DNA of 64,000 nt. Source: Enterococcus malodoratus ATCC 43197 (GTDB lineage Bacteria > Bacillota > Bacilli > Lactobacillales > Enterococcaceae). Positions 19,455 to 28,029 of this stretch are shown here, one piece after another. Each line of letters begins with the position of its first letter. Position 1 is the stretch's first letter. A model generated the notes under the pieces. The model had not been told where the DNA came from. It saw nothing but the letters and a program-made list of their open reading frames with translations, and searched no databases. The stretch is from NCBI RefSeq assembly GCF_000407185.1, contig NZ_KE136483.1, positions 124,001 through 188,000 of the forward strand, given 5' to 3'. The position numbers and the translations under genes were made by a program.

Positions 19455-20764
19455 ATGATGAAAGATGGCACATTCAACAAAGAGGCTTTAGGAGAAAAAG
19501 TAGCTTATTATGCGAACAAGCTGGCTAGTAATCGTTTTATTGCCGCGATTCGAGACGCGTTTGCCAGTACCATTCCGATCACCATCACCGCCGCATTCTT
19601 TTTGTTGATAAACAATGTTTTGCTGACAGAAAAGACGGGACTTTTGCGTGGGATTCCAGGTCGTGCAATAATCTCTGAGATTTGTGTCCAAGCTTACAAT
19701 GGTACTTTAGGAATTTTAGGATTGATGGTCACGTTCTTAATCGGGTTACGCTTGGCTCGTTCTTATGATGCCGATGGCGCGCTTGAAGGAATTGTTGCAC
19801 TAGCTTCTTATGTCGTATTAGTTCCTAATGTGATCAATATAACGGGGCCAACGGACAAACCTTTGAAACTGCGGGAGCATTAACACAAACTTATACCAGT
19901 GCTTCAGCAATGCTATTAGGAATCATCGCCGCGCTAGTGAGTGTACCGATGGTGGTAAAATTGACGAATAATTCACGGTTGAAGATCAAAATGCCAGACA
20001 GTGTTCCGCCAGCAATCGCGAAATCTTTCAATAGCTTGATCCCGACCGTGTTAACGATCAGCGTATTTGCAATCGTTGAAGTTGGCTTGCGTACAGCAAC
20101 TGGGTTGACGATTCCAGAAATCATTATCAATATTTTGCAGGCGCCATTAGTTGGCGGCTTCCAGACATTGCCAGGTATTTTATTGTATGTATTCTTATCA
20201 ACCTTTGTCTTTATCTTTGGTATTCATGGTGCCTTTGTCTTTGGTGCGATCTCAGGTCCAATTCTTTTAACTTCCTTGCAGCAAAATGTAGAAGCAATCA
20301 ATGCAGGTTCTGCTGCACCCAATATCGTGACCCAACCATTCTTAGATGCGTATGTCTATATGGGCGGTGGCGGAACGATGATCTGTTTAGTGATTGCCTT
20401 ACTGATTTTTTCAAAACGGGAAGATCAGCGTATGATCGCAAAATTGGGTGGGGTTTCAAACTTGTTCAATATTAGTGAACCGATCATGTTCGGCTTGCCG
20501 ATCGTCTTCAATCCAGTTTATGCGATCCCATTCTGTATCGTGCCGATGGTTTCAACAATGCTGGCCTATCTTGCAACAAGTCTGCAATTGGTGAACCCAA
20601 CTTACATTTTGATTCCTTGGGTAACCCCACCAGTGCTTTCAGGCTATTTGGCAACTGCGGGCGATATCCGAGCGGCGATTCTACAGCTAGTGATTATCGT
20701 GGCGGGTGTATTTATCTACATGCCATTCGTCTTGATTTCAAACAAGATGGAAGAAAATGTCTAG
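19455..20764 (+). pseudogene. PTS lactose/cellobiose-family EIIC, frameshifted
   Basis: The membrane component of a lactose/cellobiose-class PTS, which would import beta-linked disaccharides for the GH9 enzyme. The first 142 codons (19455-19883) and the rest (from about 19856) are in different frames. Adding one G to the GGGG near 19853-19856 turns the break into ITGANGQTF and yields a 436-residue protein of normal length. The second part shows the family motif NISEPIMFGLPIVFNP. No EIIA or EIIB of this class is in the cluster, so they must come from elsewhere. Single-base loss or sequencing error are both open. Confidence 0.85.
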
Positions 20765-20766
20765 CA

Positions 20767-20807
20767 AAGAGCGTAACAGAATTGATTTCTGTTACGCTCT
20801 TCTTTTT
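20767..20807 (+). terminator. terminator of ROK-GH9-EIIC operon
   Basis: Perfect 15-bp arms AAGAGCGTAACAGAA (20767-20781) and TTCTGTTACGCTCTT (20787-20801), then CTTTTT. Confidence 0.92.
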
Positions 20808-20943
20808 GAAAGAATAAAACTGATGGATAGTAAAAGTATTCCGGTGAAAAACAAGACGAGTTTGGAAGTCATATCTTTTTCACTCAAGGTAAAGAGGTAG
20901 AAAATTTTTAAATAGTAGATTTACCTTTACTTCAAAAAAGGGT

Positions 20944-20972
20944 TTGACAAACGAAGGACTGACCGCTATTCT
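20944..20972 (+). promoter_or_regulatory. promoter of the T-box leader
   Basis: TTGACA (20944-20949), 17-bp spacer, TATTCT (20967-20972). Transcription would begin near 20979, just before the T-box. Confidence 0.75.
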
Positions 20973-20998
20973 TAACTTAGATTAATATTAAAACACTA

Positions 20999-21260
20999 TG
21001 AGAAAGAAAGTAGAGATAAAGCTTTTCTTCCAGAGAGTCTCGGCAGCTGAAAAGAGACAGAAAAGAGTTATGTTGAAAATGGCTTTTAAGTGGATCTTCT
21101 GACTAATTAAGAAGATACGGAATGTTCCGTTAAACAACAGAAGTCTCCCAGCGATGGGGTACTTATCGAGGCAGCAACCGTGAGGAAGCTGCGAATCAAG
21201 GTGGTAACGTATATCAATTATGCCCTTAGATAGCTATTCAGCTGTCTAAGGGCTTTTTTG
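20999..21260 (+). promoter_or_regulatory. T-box riboswitch, probably methionine-specific
   Basis: The leader shows a T-box layout. Stem I contains GAGAGTCTCGGCAGCTG-like apical bases; a specifier region lies between AGAAAAG (21059) and GCTTT (21082). The T-box proper AAGGTGGTAACG is at about 21199-21210, and a terminator has 14-base arms GCCCTTAGATAGCT (21222-21235)/AGCTGTCTAAGGGC (21240-21253) plus T6. The specifier region holds ATG at 21070-21072 and at 21079-21081; either would read Met, fitting the MetE-like gene downstream. Uncharged tRNA would stabilise the antiterminator through the TGGT bulge. Confidence 0.88.
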
Positions 21261-21264
21261 CGAG

Positions 21265-21314
21265 TTCCACTTCCAGCTTTAGCAGGTTAGTGGAATCGTA
21301 TGCGTACGAAAATT
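21265..21314 (+). repeat. dispersed intergenic stem-loop repeat, copy 1
   Basis: TTCCACT (21265-21271) pairs with AGTGGAA (21289-21295) around a CTTTAGCAG core and is followed by TCGTATGCGTACGAAAA. A near copy is at 41232-41280 and a partial one at 41321-41351. Confidence 0.65.
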
Positions 21315-21502
21315 GCCTGAATTTTTACGTTAGAAAAATTCATCCATTTATTAATGAGTTAGCTGTCAGTCCGACTTTTAACAGTCCTTTTATTGCGTAA
21401 AGAAAATAGTCGGACAGTATTATATGAGATTTTAGTCGAATTCATTACGTTAACAAATCAGAATTATTCTGAAAAAATATAGTAAAAAAGGGAGAGGATT
21501 TT

Positions 21503-22606
21503 ATGAGTAAGATTCCATTTCGGTTTGATCAAGTAGGTAGTTTATTGCGGCCTGAGAGGTTAAAAAAGGCTCGTGAGGAGTTCAAACAGGGAACAATCAC
21601 AAAAGAAGCATTAACCAAAGTTGAAGATGAAGAAATTATCAAAGTTATCCAAAAACAAAAGCAAATCGGTCTGCAAGCAGTGACTGATGGTGAATTCCGT
21701 CGCCGTTGGTGGCACTTGGATTTTATTGCTGGACTTAACGGTATTACCGTTTATGATTTTGAAACGACGGCTTTCGGGATCACGACTGAGGCACAAGGTA
21801 CTTTTGTTAGCGGTCCGCTGGCATTTAATCCTGCACATCCATTTTTAGATCATTTCAAATTTACCAACGAACAAGCTGGGGATGTGGTCGCGAAACAAAC
21901 GATTCCAGGACCGAATATGATTTATTTGGATTCATTTATTTTGTCGAAGCAATATCATGAGAATCCTGTCTATGAGGATAAAAAGGAGTTCATTCAAGAT
22001 CTAATCACGACTTATCAAGCAGCCATCCAAGCATTTTATGATGCTGGCTGTCGTTACTTGCAATTAGATGATACGAGTTGGGGTGGACTCTTCGATGAAC
22101 GATTCCGAGGAATGATCGCTAACAATGGTTATGACCCAGATGAATTGATCCAAGAATTTGGTGATATCACCGAAGCGGTTCTTGCCAATAAGCCGTCCGA
22201 TTTATCAGTAACCTTCCACTTCTGTAAAGGGAACTTTCAGTCTCATTGGCTTTATAATGGTTCATACGATAAAATCGCTGAACGCCTATTATCGATAACT
22301 CAATTCAATGGCTTTTTCTTGGAATTTGATGATGAGCGTTCAGGTAGCTTTGAGCCGCTGAAAAATATTCAGGATCAACGAATCGTTTTGGGACTGGTAA
22401 CTACAAAAACACCTGACTTAGAAGATAAAGAAACATTGAAGTCTCGTATCAAGGAAGCTGCGAAGTTTGTTCCGCTAGAACAACTATGTTTAAGTCCGCA
22501 ATGCGGTTTTTCCTCTACACATGAAGGCAACAAAGTAACTGAAGAAGACCAATGGGCAAAATTAAACTTAGTGATTGAAACAGCTAAAGAAGTTTGGAAA
22601 GATTAA
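21503..22606 (+). CDS. MetE C-terminal-like methyltransferase (YxjG/YxjH type)
   Basis: A 367-residue protein equal to the catalytic C-terminal barrel of cobalamin-independent methionine synthase, as in Bacillus YxjG/YxjH. Zinc-site residues are seen as FHFCKGN (His, Cys), the Glu of FLEFDDE and Cys in SPQCGF; TDGEFRR marks the N-terminal part. Proteins of this size lack the MetE N-terminal half and probably use a methyl donor other than the full-length enzyme does. Control by the upstream T-box ties it to methionine supply. GGGAGAGG precedes the ATG. Confidence 0.88.
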   Translation: MSKIPFRFDQVGSLLRPERLKKAREEFKQGTITKEALTKVEDEEIIKVIQKQKQIGLQAVTDGEFRRRWWHLDFIAGLNGITVYDFETTAFGITTEAQGTFVSGPLAFNPAHPFLDHFKFTNEQAGDVVAKQTIPGPNMIYLDSFILSKQYHENPVYEDKKEFIQDLITTYQAAIQAFYDAGCRYLQLDDTSWGGLFDERFRGMIANNGYDPDELIQEFGDITEAVLANKPSDLSVTFHFCKGNFQSHWLYNGSYDKIAERLLSITQFNGFFLEFDDERSGSFEPLKNIQDQRIVLGLVTTKTPDLEDKETLKSRIKEAAKFVPLEQLCLSPQCGFSSTHEGNKVTEEDQWAKLNLVIETAKEVWKD

Positions 22607-22612
22607 TTCTTT

Positions 22613-22647
22613 ATCCTCTTGTAGAAATTTACAGGAGGATTTTTTTC
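22613..22647 (+). terminator. terminator of the MetE-like gene
   Basis: ATCCTCTTGTA (22613-22623) pairs with TACAGGAGGAT (22630-22640), one G-T pair, followed by T7. Confidence 0.85.
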
Positions 22648-22735
22648 TTGTAAAAAATTCCACAAGCATCAAGTTCGAAAAAACGGTTTCCATCTCCTAT
22701 AGTAGTAAAGAATCAAAGAAACTGGAGGAATCATC

Positions 22736-23677
22736 ATGGATTATCGTGTATTGCTTTACTATAACTATACAAAAATCGAAGACCCGGAGGTTTTTGCGAA
22801 AGAGCATCTCGCTTTTTGTCAAGACTTAGGGATCAAGGGTCGGGTTTTAGTTGCACCGGAAGGAATCAACGGCACACTTTCAGGAACAAAGGAAGCGACG
22901 GATCGCTATATGGAAGTGATGTTGGCGGATGACCGGTTTAAAGATACATACTTCAAAATGGATGAAAGTGAAGGGCATGCCTTTAAAAAATTATTTGTTC
23001 GTCCACGAACAGAATTGGTGGCTCTGCATTTAGAGGAAGATGTTGATCCACGACAATTGACTGGAAATTATCTGGAGCCGCATGCGTTTCGCGAAGCTTT
23101 GTTGGACGAGGATACAGTAGTCATTGATGCCCGTAATGATTATGAATATGATTTGGGACATTTTCGTGGAGCCATTCGTCCGGAAATTCATAATTTCCGT
23201 GAACTGCCAACGTGGATTCGTGAGAATAAAGAACAGTTTATGGATAAAAAAATTGTGACATACTGTACAGGCGGAATTCGTTGCGAAAAATTTTCTGGCT
23301 GGTTATTGCGAGAAGGATTTGATGATGTTGCACAGCTTCACGGGGGAATCGCGGCTTATGGCAAAGATGAAACGACACGTGGTGAATTGTGGGATGGCAA
23401 GATGTATGTTTTTGATGAACGAATCAGTGTAGAGATTAACCAAGTCGACAAACAGGTCATCGGGAAAGAATGGTTTGATGGGACTCCTTGCGAACGATAT
23501 ATCAATTGTAGTAATCCCGAATGCAATCGTCAAATACTAGTTTCCGAAAAAAATGAGGAAAAATACTTGGGAGCATGCTCAATTGCATGTGCAAAAAAAA
23601 TAAATAATCGTTATGTGAAAAAACACCACTTAACAGTGGAGGAACGAAATGAACGTTTAAGTTTGATCGGTAAATAG
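22736..23677 (+). CDS. trhO: tRNA uridine-34 hydroxylase, rhodanese family
   Basis: A 313-residue YceA/TrhO protein that hydroxylates U34 of tRNAs on the way to 5-methoxyuridine-type modifications. It has an N-terminal ferredoxin-like domain ([11 protein letters not shown]), a rhodanese domain with active Cys177 in [10 protein letters not shown], and a C-terminal Cys-rich segment (CSNPECN, CSIAC). Length matches the family. ACTGGAGG precedes the ATG. Stand-alone gene with no clear terminator before the niaX promoter. Confidence 0.93.
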   Translation: MDYRVLLYYNYTKIEDPEVFAKEHLAFCQDLGIKGRVLVAPEGINGTLSGTKEATDRYMEVMLADDRFKDTYFKMDESEGHAFKKLFVRPRTELVALHLEEDVDPRQLTGNYLEPHAFREALLDEDTVVIDARNDYEYDLGHFRGAIRPEIHNFRELPTWIRENKEQFMDKKIVTYCTGGIRCEKFSGWLLREGFDDVAQLHGGIAAYGKDETTRGELWDGKMYVFDERISVEINQVDKQVIGKEWFDGTPCERYINCSNPECNRQILVSEKNEEKYLGACSIACAKKINNRYVKKHHLTVEERNERLSLIGK

Positions 23678-23707
23678 TGAAACTTTTCAAAAAATTCCCA
23701 CCTTATC

Positions 23708-23717
23708 TGTCTTGACA
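23708..23717. promoter_or_regulatory. TGTCTTGACA site 1 (candidate NiaR operator)
   Basis: A TGTC-TT-GACA half-palindrome that overlaps the -35 of the niaX promoter and is repeated exactly at 23756. From memory, NiaR (YrxA) sites for niacin genes have this form; a motif scan would be needed to confirm. Confidence 0.6.
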
Positions 23718-23740
23718 CCTCTAAGGTTTTGAACTAAACT
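23712..23740 (+). promoter_or_regulatory. niaX promoter
   Basis: TTGACA (23712-23717), 17-bp spacer, TAAACT (23735-23740). Confidence 0.75.
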
Positions 23741-23755
23741 AAAGAGCGAATTAAG

Positions 23756-23765
23756 TGTCTTGACA
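23756..23765. promoter_or_regulatory. TGTCTTGACA site 2 (candidate NiaR operator)
   Basis: Exact second copy of the site at 23708, 48 bases downstream, just after the expected transcription start. Confidence 0.6.
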
Positions 23766-23789
23766 TATCAAGGAGGATAAGAGAATAAA

Positions 23790-24401
23790 ATGAAAAATAG
23801 TTCTGTTAGAAATTTAACGATCTCAGCATTATTGATTGGGTTAGGAATTTTGATCCCGATGGTTATGCCTAAGATCGTGATTGGGCCGGCATCTTTCACT
23901 CTTGCGAGCCATGTACCTGTGTTCATCGCGATGTTCTTTTCGCCATTAGTAGCAATTGCAGTCGTCTTAGGAACGACATTCGGATTCTTCATTTCGACGA
24001 CGCCAATCATTGCATTGCGAGCATTTTCTCATTTGATTTTTGCAGTAATCGGAGCAAAATATCTGCAAAAGCATCCCGAACTTGTATTGAAAAATGGAAA
24101 ATTTACTTTAGCAAACGGTCGATTCCAAATTTTTAACTTAATCATTGGAATCATTCATGCAGTTGCTGAAATGCTTGTTGTATCAGCCTTTTACTTCATG
24201 GGGAATATGCCGGATACCTTCTATTCACAAGGATATTTGTATACGGTTTTCATTCTGATGGGCATTGGTGGACTAGTTCATAGTCTGGTTGATTTCAACA
24301 TTGCATACTTTGTAGCGGGGGCATTGTATAAGCAATTCAACCTGCCAATTTTTGAAAAAGCCGTTAAACAAGAAAAAGAATTAAGTAAAGTAACTGCCTA
24401 A
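23790..24401 (+). CDS. niaX: ECF transporter S component, probably niacin (NiaX)
   Basis: A 203-residue integral membrane protein with five or six hydrophobic helices and the sequence style of the niacin-specific ECF substrate-binding component (GILIPMVMPKIVIGPASFTLA and SHVPVFIAMFFSP near the N-terminus). It would work with the shared EcfAA'T energy module encoded elsewhere. Two TGTCTTGACA sites across its promoter fit control by the niacin repressor NiaR. Other ECF S components share the fold, so specificity is moderately sure. Confidence 0.78.
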   Translation: MKNSSVRNLTISALLIGLGILIPMVMPKIVIGPASFTLASHVPVFIAMFFSPLVAIAVVLGTTFGFFISTTPIIALRAFSHLIFAVIGAKYLQKHPELVLKNGKFTLANGRFQIFNLIIGIIHAVAEMLVVSAFYFMGNMPDTFYSQGYLYTVFILMGIGGLVHSLVDFNIAYFVAGALYKQFNLPIFEKAVKQEKELSKVTA

Positions 24402-24428
24402 ACCGTGATAACAAATCACGGTTTTTCT
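24401..24428 (+). terminator. niaX terminator
   Basis: AACCGTGAT (24401-24409) pairs with ATCACGGTT (24415-24423), then TTTC TTT. Confidence 0.85.
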
Positions 24429-24570
24429 TTATTCCAAATTTAAAAAAACGAAATAGTTAGGAATGTTCATAATTTTATTTAGTATCATCTAAAAAAAGAC
24501 CTTTTATTTGCTTAAATTTAAGTTATATTTTATTCATAATCATTATTGAGTAGAAAATGAGGTCGGATTG

Positions 24571-25275
24571 ATGGTTCGAGTTTTAGTTTTAACAAAAAAT
24601 ATCCTAGCGGAAGAAATTATAACTAATAAATTGCAACATTTAAATTATGAGGTTTTTTGTTCTACCAGTATTTTGGATGAAATTCAAATGGATGATCGTG
24701 TTCCTGATTTGGTAAATCATTTTCCGATCATCATTATCGGCGAAACGATCTCAAGCTATGAGATGGAACTGATGCTGCCAAAATTGAGGGATCGTGGTCA
24801 AAGTATCTTACGAGAGGTTGATCATTTTCTCACTGAGGATGAACGAGCGGTATTGAATGAACACGGGATAAGTGGGGTTGTGCAGAATAGCGACTCGGTT
24901 GAATTGCTGCGGGAGCAATTGGCAGAGGTGGCTGCGCAATATAAAGGCAGGTCATTTGTACCTGTTGCAGCAGAAGAATGCCCAGTGGCAGAAGAGAATC
25001 AGGGCATCTCAGCGATGACATTGATTAACTTATCTTCACTTGAGCTGCAGGTTCTAGAAAAATTACGCAGCCATCCAGGCGAGATTGTCTCACGTGATGA
25101 ACTGTGTAAAGCTTTGTGGGGAAATGTTTCTCAATCCCGATTAGCTCAGCTTTCTTCTTTAGTCAAAAATATCAAACTGAAATTAGAGGTTTTAGAAGTA
25201 GATCAAGAAGTCATTCAAACAATTTGGGGCAAAGGGTATCGTGTTCGAAAAGATGCAACTGTCCAAAACAAATAA
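24571..25275 (+). CDS. second pseudo-receiver winged-helix regulator
   Basis: A 234-residue paralogue of the regulator at 8370: start MVRVLVLTKN, the shared block LNYEVFCSTSILD, and a C-terminal OmpR-type winged helix (about 155-228, ending IWGKGYRV). At the receiver strand-3 end it reads IIIGETIS, again without the phospho-acceptor Asp. ATG 24571 follows GAGGTCGG. It is flanked by terminators on both sides and so stands alone; its targets may lie elsewhere, with the WxL locus an obvious candidate because its sister gene sits there. Confidence 0.8.
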   Translation: MVRVLVLTKNILAEEIITNKLQHLNYEVFCSTSILDEIQMDDRVPDLVNHFPIIIIGETISSYEMELMLPKLRDRGQSILREVDHFLTEDERAVLNEHGISGVVQNSDSVELLREQLAEVAAQYKGRSFVPVAAEECPVAEENQGISAMTLINLSSLELQVLEKLRSHPGEIVSRDELCKALWGNVSQSRLAQLSSLVKNIKLKLEVLEVDQEVIQTIWGKGYRVRKDATVQNK

Positions 25276-25283
25276 ATGTAATA

Positions 25284-25322
25284 CCGAGAAAAGGCATTTA
25301 TGCTTTTTCTCGGAATTTTTTT
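25284..25322 (+). terminator. terminator of the second regulator gene
   Basis: CCGAGAAAAGGC (25284-25295) pairs with GCTTTTTCTCGG (25302-25313) with one mismatch, followed by a T9 tract. Confidence 0.85.
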
Positions 25323-25375
25323 TTGGAAAAAATCGAAACGATGCTTTCTTTTCATAGGCTATGATAAAATGAACC

Positions 25376-25513
25376 GTAAGTACTGTCAGCAGGTCATTGT
25401 AAAGTTCAATAAATTGAGGTCCACGCTGATATGTATAGCGGAATGATAGAAGTAATTTGAATTGAGCCGATTTTTATTATTAGTGTGTCATTCCAAATAA
25501 GGAGCGAGTAGAA
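25376..25513 (+). other. structured leader region of the GH3 gene
   Basis: About 140 bases without an ORF. Nested complementarities are visible: TCAGC (25386)/GCTGA (25425), TTCAAT/ATTGA near 25405-25417, and a long-range GGAATGA (25440)/TCATTCC (25498) that ends just before the ribosome binding site. No known riboswitch class is recognised. Confidence 0.35.
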
Positions 25514-26686
25514 GTGAAAAAAAGCATTTTATGGAGTCTGCTGATGCTATCAGCAGTTTTCCTATTAACTGCCTGTGGAAGTTCTGACAACAAAACGTCA
25601 ACAACTAGCGAATCAGCCAAATCGACTGAATCGACAAAAGAAGAGAAGCAGATAACTGAGTCAAAAAAAGAAGAAATGACTGCAAAGGAAAAGATGGATA
25701 AAGTGATGAAAGAAATGACTTTGGAAGAAAAAGTCGGGCAATTATTCATGGCCCGTGTACCAGAGCAAAACCAAACAGCGGATATCCAGACCTATCATTT
25801 AGGCGGATATTTACTTTTTGACCGCGATATGGAGGGGAAAGGCCAAAGTGAGATTAAACAGGCAATTACAAGCTATCAAGAGACCAGTAAGATTCCCATG
25901 TTTATTGGATCAGATGAGGAAGGCGGAACGGTTAGCCGATTAAGCAGAAATCAAATCGTTTCTCCGGCTTTTGAAAGTCCTCAAACCTCGTATCAAAAAA
26001 ATGGTTGGGATGGAGTTACCCAAGAGATTGATCGCAAAGCCCAAGTTTTTGGCGAGTTAGGTATTCAGCTGGGGATGTTTCCCGATGCGGATGTCTCGAC
26101 AGATCCCCAATCCTTTATTTATGATCGAACGATTGGCATGGATGCAGCCGGCACAAGTCATTATGTAAAATTGACTGTTGAAGAAATGAAGAAACAAAAG
26201 CTTGGTTCTACGTTGAAGCATTTTCCTGGTTATGGCAATAATCGCGACTCGCATGTGGAGATCGTGACGGATAATCGTTCGATAGACGAATTACGGAAAA
26301 ATGACTTTTTACCATTTGAAGCAGGGATCAAAGCCGGAGCCGATAGCATTATGGTGTCACACAATATTGTACAGGCTATTGATGGTGAACGTCCGGCATC
26401 AATCTCGAAACCAGTCCATGACGTGATTCGCAATGAATTAGGTTTTACAGGAGTAATCATGACTGATGATATGGATATGGCAGGATTGGCAAACTTTACT
26501 TCCCAAGAGGAGGCAGGTTTGCAGGCTTTGCAAGCGGGAAACGATATGATTTTATCTTCAAGCTACAGTACCCAAATTCCTTATATATTGGAGGCTATCA
26601 AAAAAGGCGAGTACAGTGAACAACAATTGAATCAATCTGTGGAACATCTGTTGATGTGGAAAATCGAATTAGGGTTAATCAAATAA
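25514..26686 (+). CDS. GH3 beta-N-acetylhexosaminidase lipoprotein (NagZ-like)
   Basis: A 390-residue lipoprotein: signal peptide with lipobox LTAC (Cys21), a Ser/Thr/Glu/Lys linker (22-60) and a GH3 barrel. The family motif KHFPGYG is near 235 (usually KHFPGHG), and the nucleophile region IMTDDMDM has Asp318. Such enzymes trim GlcNAc from muropeptides or glycans outside the cell. GTG start with AAGGAG upstream. The leader peptide of the MFS gene begins only 15 bases after its stop, so read-through transcription into the MFS gene is possible. Confidence 0.88.
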   Translation: MKKSILWSLLMLSAVFLLTACGSSDNKTSTTSESAKSTESTKEEKQITESKKEEMTAKEKMDKVMKEMTLEEKVGQLFMARVPEQNQTADIQTYHLGGYLLFDRDMEGKGQSEIKQAITSYQETSKIPMFIGSDEEGGTVSRLSRNQIVSPAFESPQTSYQKNGWDGVTQEIDRKAQVFGELGIQLGMFPDADVSTDPQSFIYDRTIGMDAAGTSHYVKLTVEEMKKQKLGSTLKHFPGYGNNRDSHVEIVTDNRSIDELRKNDFLPFEAGIKAGADSIMVSHNIVQAIDGERPASISKPVHDVIRNELGFTGVIMTDDMDMAGLANFTSQEEAGLQALQAGNDMILSSSYSTQIPYILEAIKKGEYSEQQLNQSVEHLLMWKIELGLIK

Positions 26687-26701
26687 AAAGGAGGATTTTT
26701 T

Positions 26702-26746
26702 ATGTGTGCTTCTATGCGTTTGAGAATTGAACGAATCGCCAAATAA
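26702..26746 (+). CDS. 14-residue macrolide-type leader peptide
   Basis: A strong AAAAGGAGG (26687-26694) stands 7 bases before an ATG that opens a 14-codon frame, MCASMRLRIERIAK. The first eight residues differ at one position from the MTASMRLR leader of mef/mel elements and share SMRLR with the ErmD leader, where macrolides stall the ribosome at the Arg-X-Arg motif. It precedes a Mef-like MFS gene by 52 bases that hold alternative hairpins. Part of the codons 6-8 (CGTTTGA) is repeated at 26751. Confidence 0.8.
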   Translation: MCASMRLRIERIAK

Positions 26747-26750
26747 TCAA

Positions 26751-26793
26751 CGTTTGACGAACTTCTTGTTTGTTCAAACGGCAAACAAAGGAG
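26751..26793 (+). promoter_or_regulatory. translation attenuator of the MFS gene
   Basis: Two exclusive hairpins share GTTTG (26768-26772). Hairpin A: CGTTTGA CGAAC (26751-26762) with GTTTG, a bulged T, and TCAAACG (26774-26780). Hairpin B: CTTCTTGTTTG (26762-26772) with CAAACAAAGGAG (26782-26793), one bulged A, which hides the whole AAAGGAG ribosome binding site of the MFS gene. A ribosome stalled on the leader could shift the balance, as in erm-type attenuation. No T-run follows, so control is translational rather than by termination. Confidence 0.7.
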
Positions 26794-26798
26794 CAATT

Positions 26799-28029
26799 AT
26801 GGAAAAACAACAATGGAGAAAAAAATATTTAACGATTTTATCTGGACAGACGGTTTCTTTGATTGGAAGTTCCGCCGTTCAGTTTGCATTGATATGGTGG
26901 CTGACCAATGAGTCTAAATCAGCTATTATGTTGTCATTGGCGGGCCTATCTGCGTATCTGCCGCAAATGTTATTAGGTCCTTTTGTCGGTGTCTGGCTGG
27001 ATCGGTTGAAGCGGAAGTATGTCGTGATTTTTTGCAGATTTATTTATGGGACTCGTGGCCTTGGTTTTGTCCCTGTGGTTTTTATGGGGAAATCCAGGCT
27101 ACTTAGTCGTTATTGCCGCATTGTTTTTGCGTGCTCTAGCAAACGTGTTCCACATGCCTTCGATTCAAGCTATTGTGCCGCTATTGGTGCCGGAAGAAGA
27201 GTTGGTCAAAGCCAATAGCTGGAATCAGTTTTTACAATCGGGAGCATTCATGTTGGGGCCGGTGTTAGGCGCGGCAATGTTTGCGGCAATGCCATTATGG
27301 CTGATCTTATTAACGGATCTGATCGGCGCTTTAGCTGCTTGTCTCACCTTATGGATCGTAGAAGTTCCAAGTATCCCTCGCAGTGAAGAGAGTATGCAGC
27401 ATTATTTACAAGAATTAAAGGACGGATTCTTTGTCTTTAAAGAAGACCGACCAATGCTGGTTGTCATGTTCTTTTCCTTCTTTATTATGATTTTTTATCT
27501 GCCGTTGGGAATTTTGTTTCCATTGATGACCAATGTGCATTTTGAACTGTCTGCTTGGTTTGCTAGTGTGGTGGAATTTTCCTATGCCGCTGGTATGATG
27601 GTCAGTGCCTTTTTAATCGGAATGAAAAAGGAATGGCGGGAGAAGCTGCTGGCTGCGCAACTGGCTAATATTGGATTAGCGATTACTTTTATCGGCAGCG
27701 GCTTAGTTCCCGCTAATCTTACAGGTTATTGGATGTTTGTGTTCTTTTGTATCTTAATGGGCGGCGTAGGGAATTTGTACAATATACCGTTTACAGCGTA
27801 TTTACAAGAGACGATTGCACCAGAAAAATTGGGACGGGTCTTTTCATTATTTGGCAGTGTGATGTCAGGAGCGATGCCGATCGGGTTATTACTGGCTGGA
27901 CCATTATCTGAAAAGTTAGGAATTGCCAGATGGTTTTTGATCTCAGGAATTTTAACGTTAGTTTTTAGTCTCTTATGTTTATTGTTTTATCGACGAGCAA
28001 AGACAAAAGGAAACCAGCAAGCGGATTAG
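26799..28029 (+). pseudogene. Mef-like MFS macrolide efflux transporter, frameshifted
   Basis: A 12-helix major-facilitator exporter resembling Mef(A): N-terminus MEKQQWRKKYLTILSGQ, the VPLLVPEEEL block and the late motif LGRVFSLFGSVMSGAMPIG all parallel Mef proteins. The reading frame breaks in the T6 run 27028-27033; dropping one T gives IFADLFMGLVAL and a 409-residue protein, the Mef length. ATG 26799 has AAAGGAG 5 bases upstream, the site buried by hairpin B. The macrolide-type leader supports drug-inducible efflux. If the extra T is real, the transporter is inactive; a sequencing error in the homopolymer is equally possible. Confidence 0.85.
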
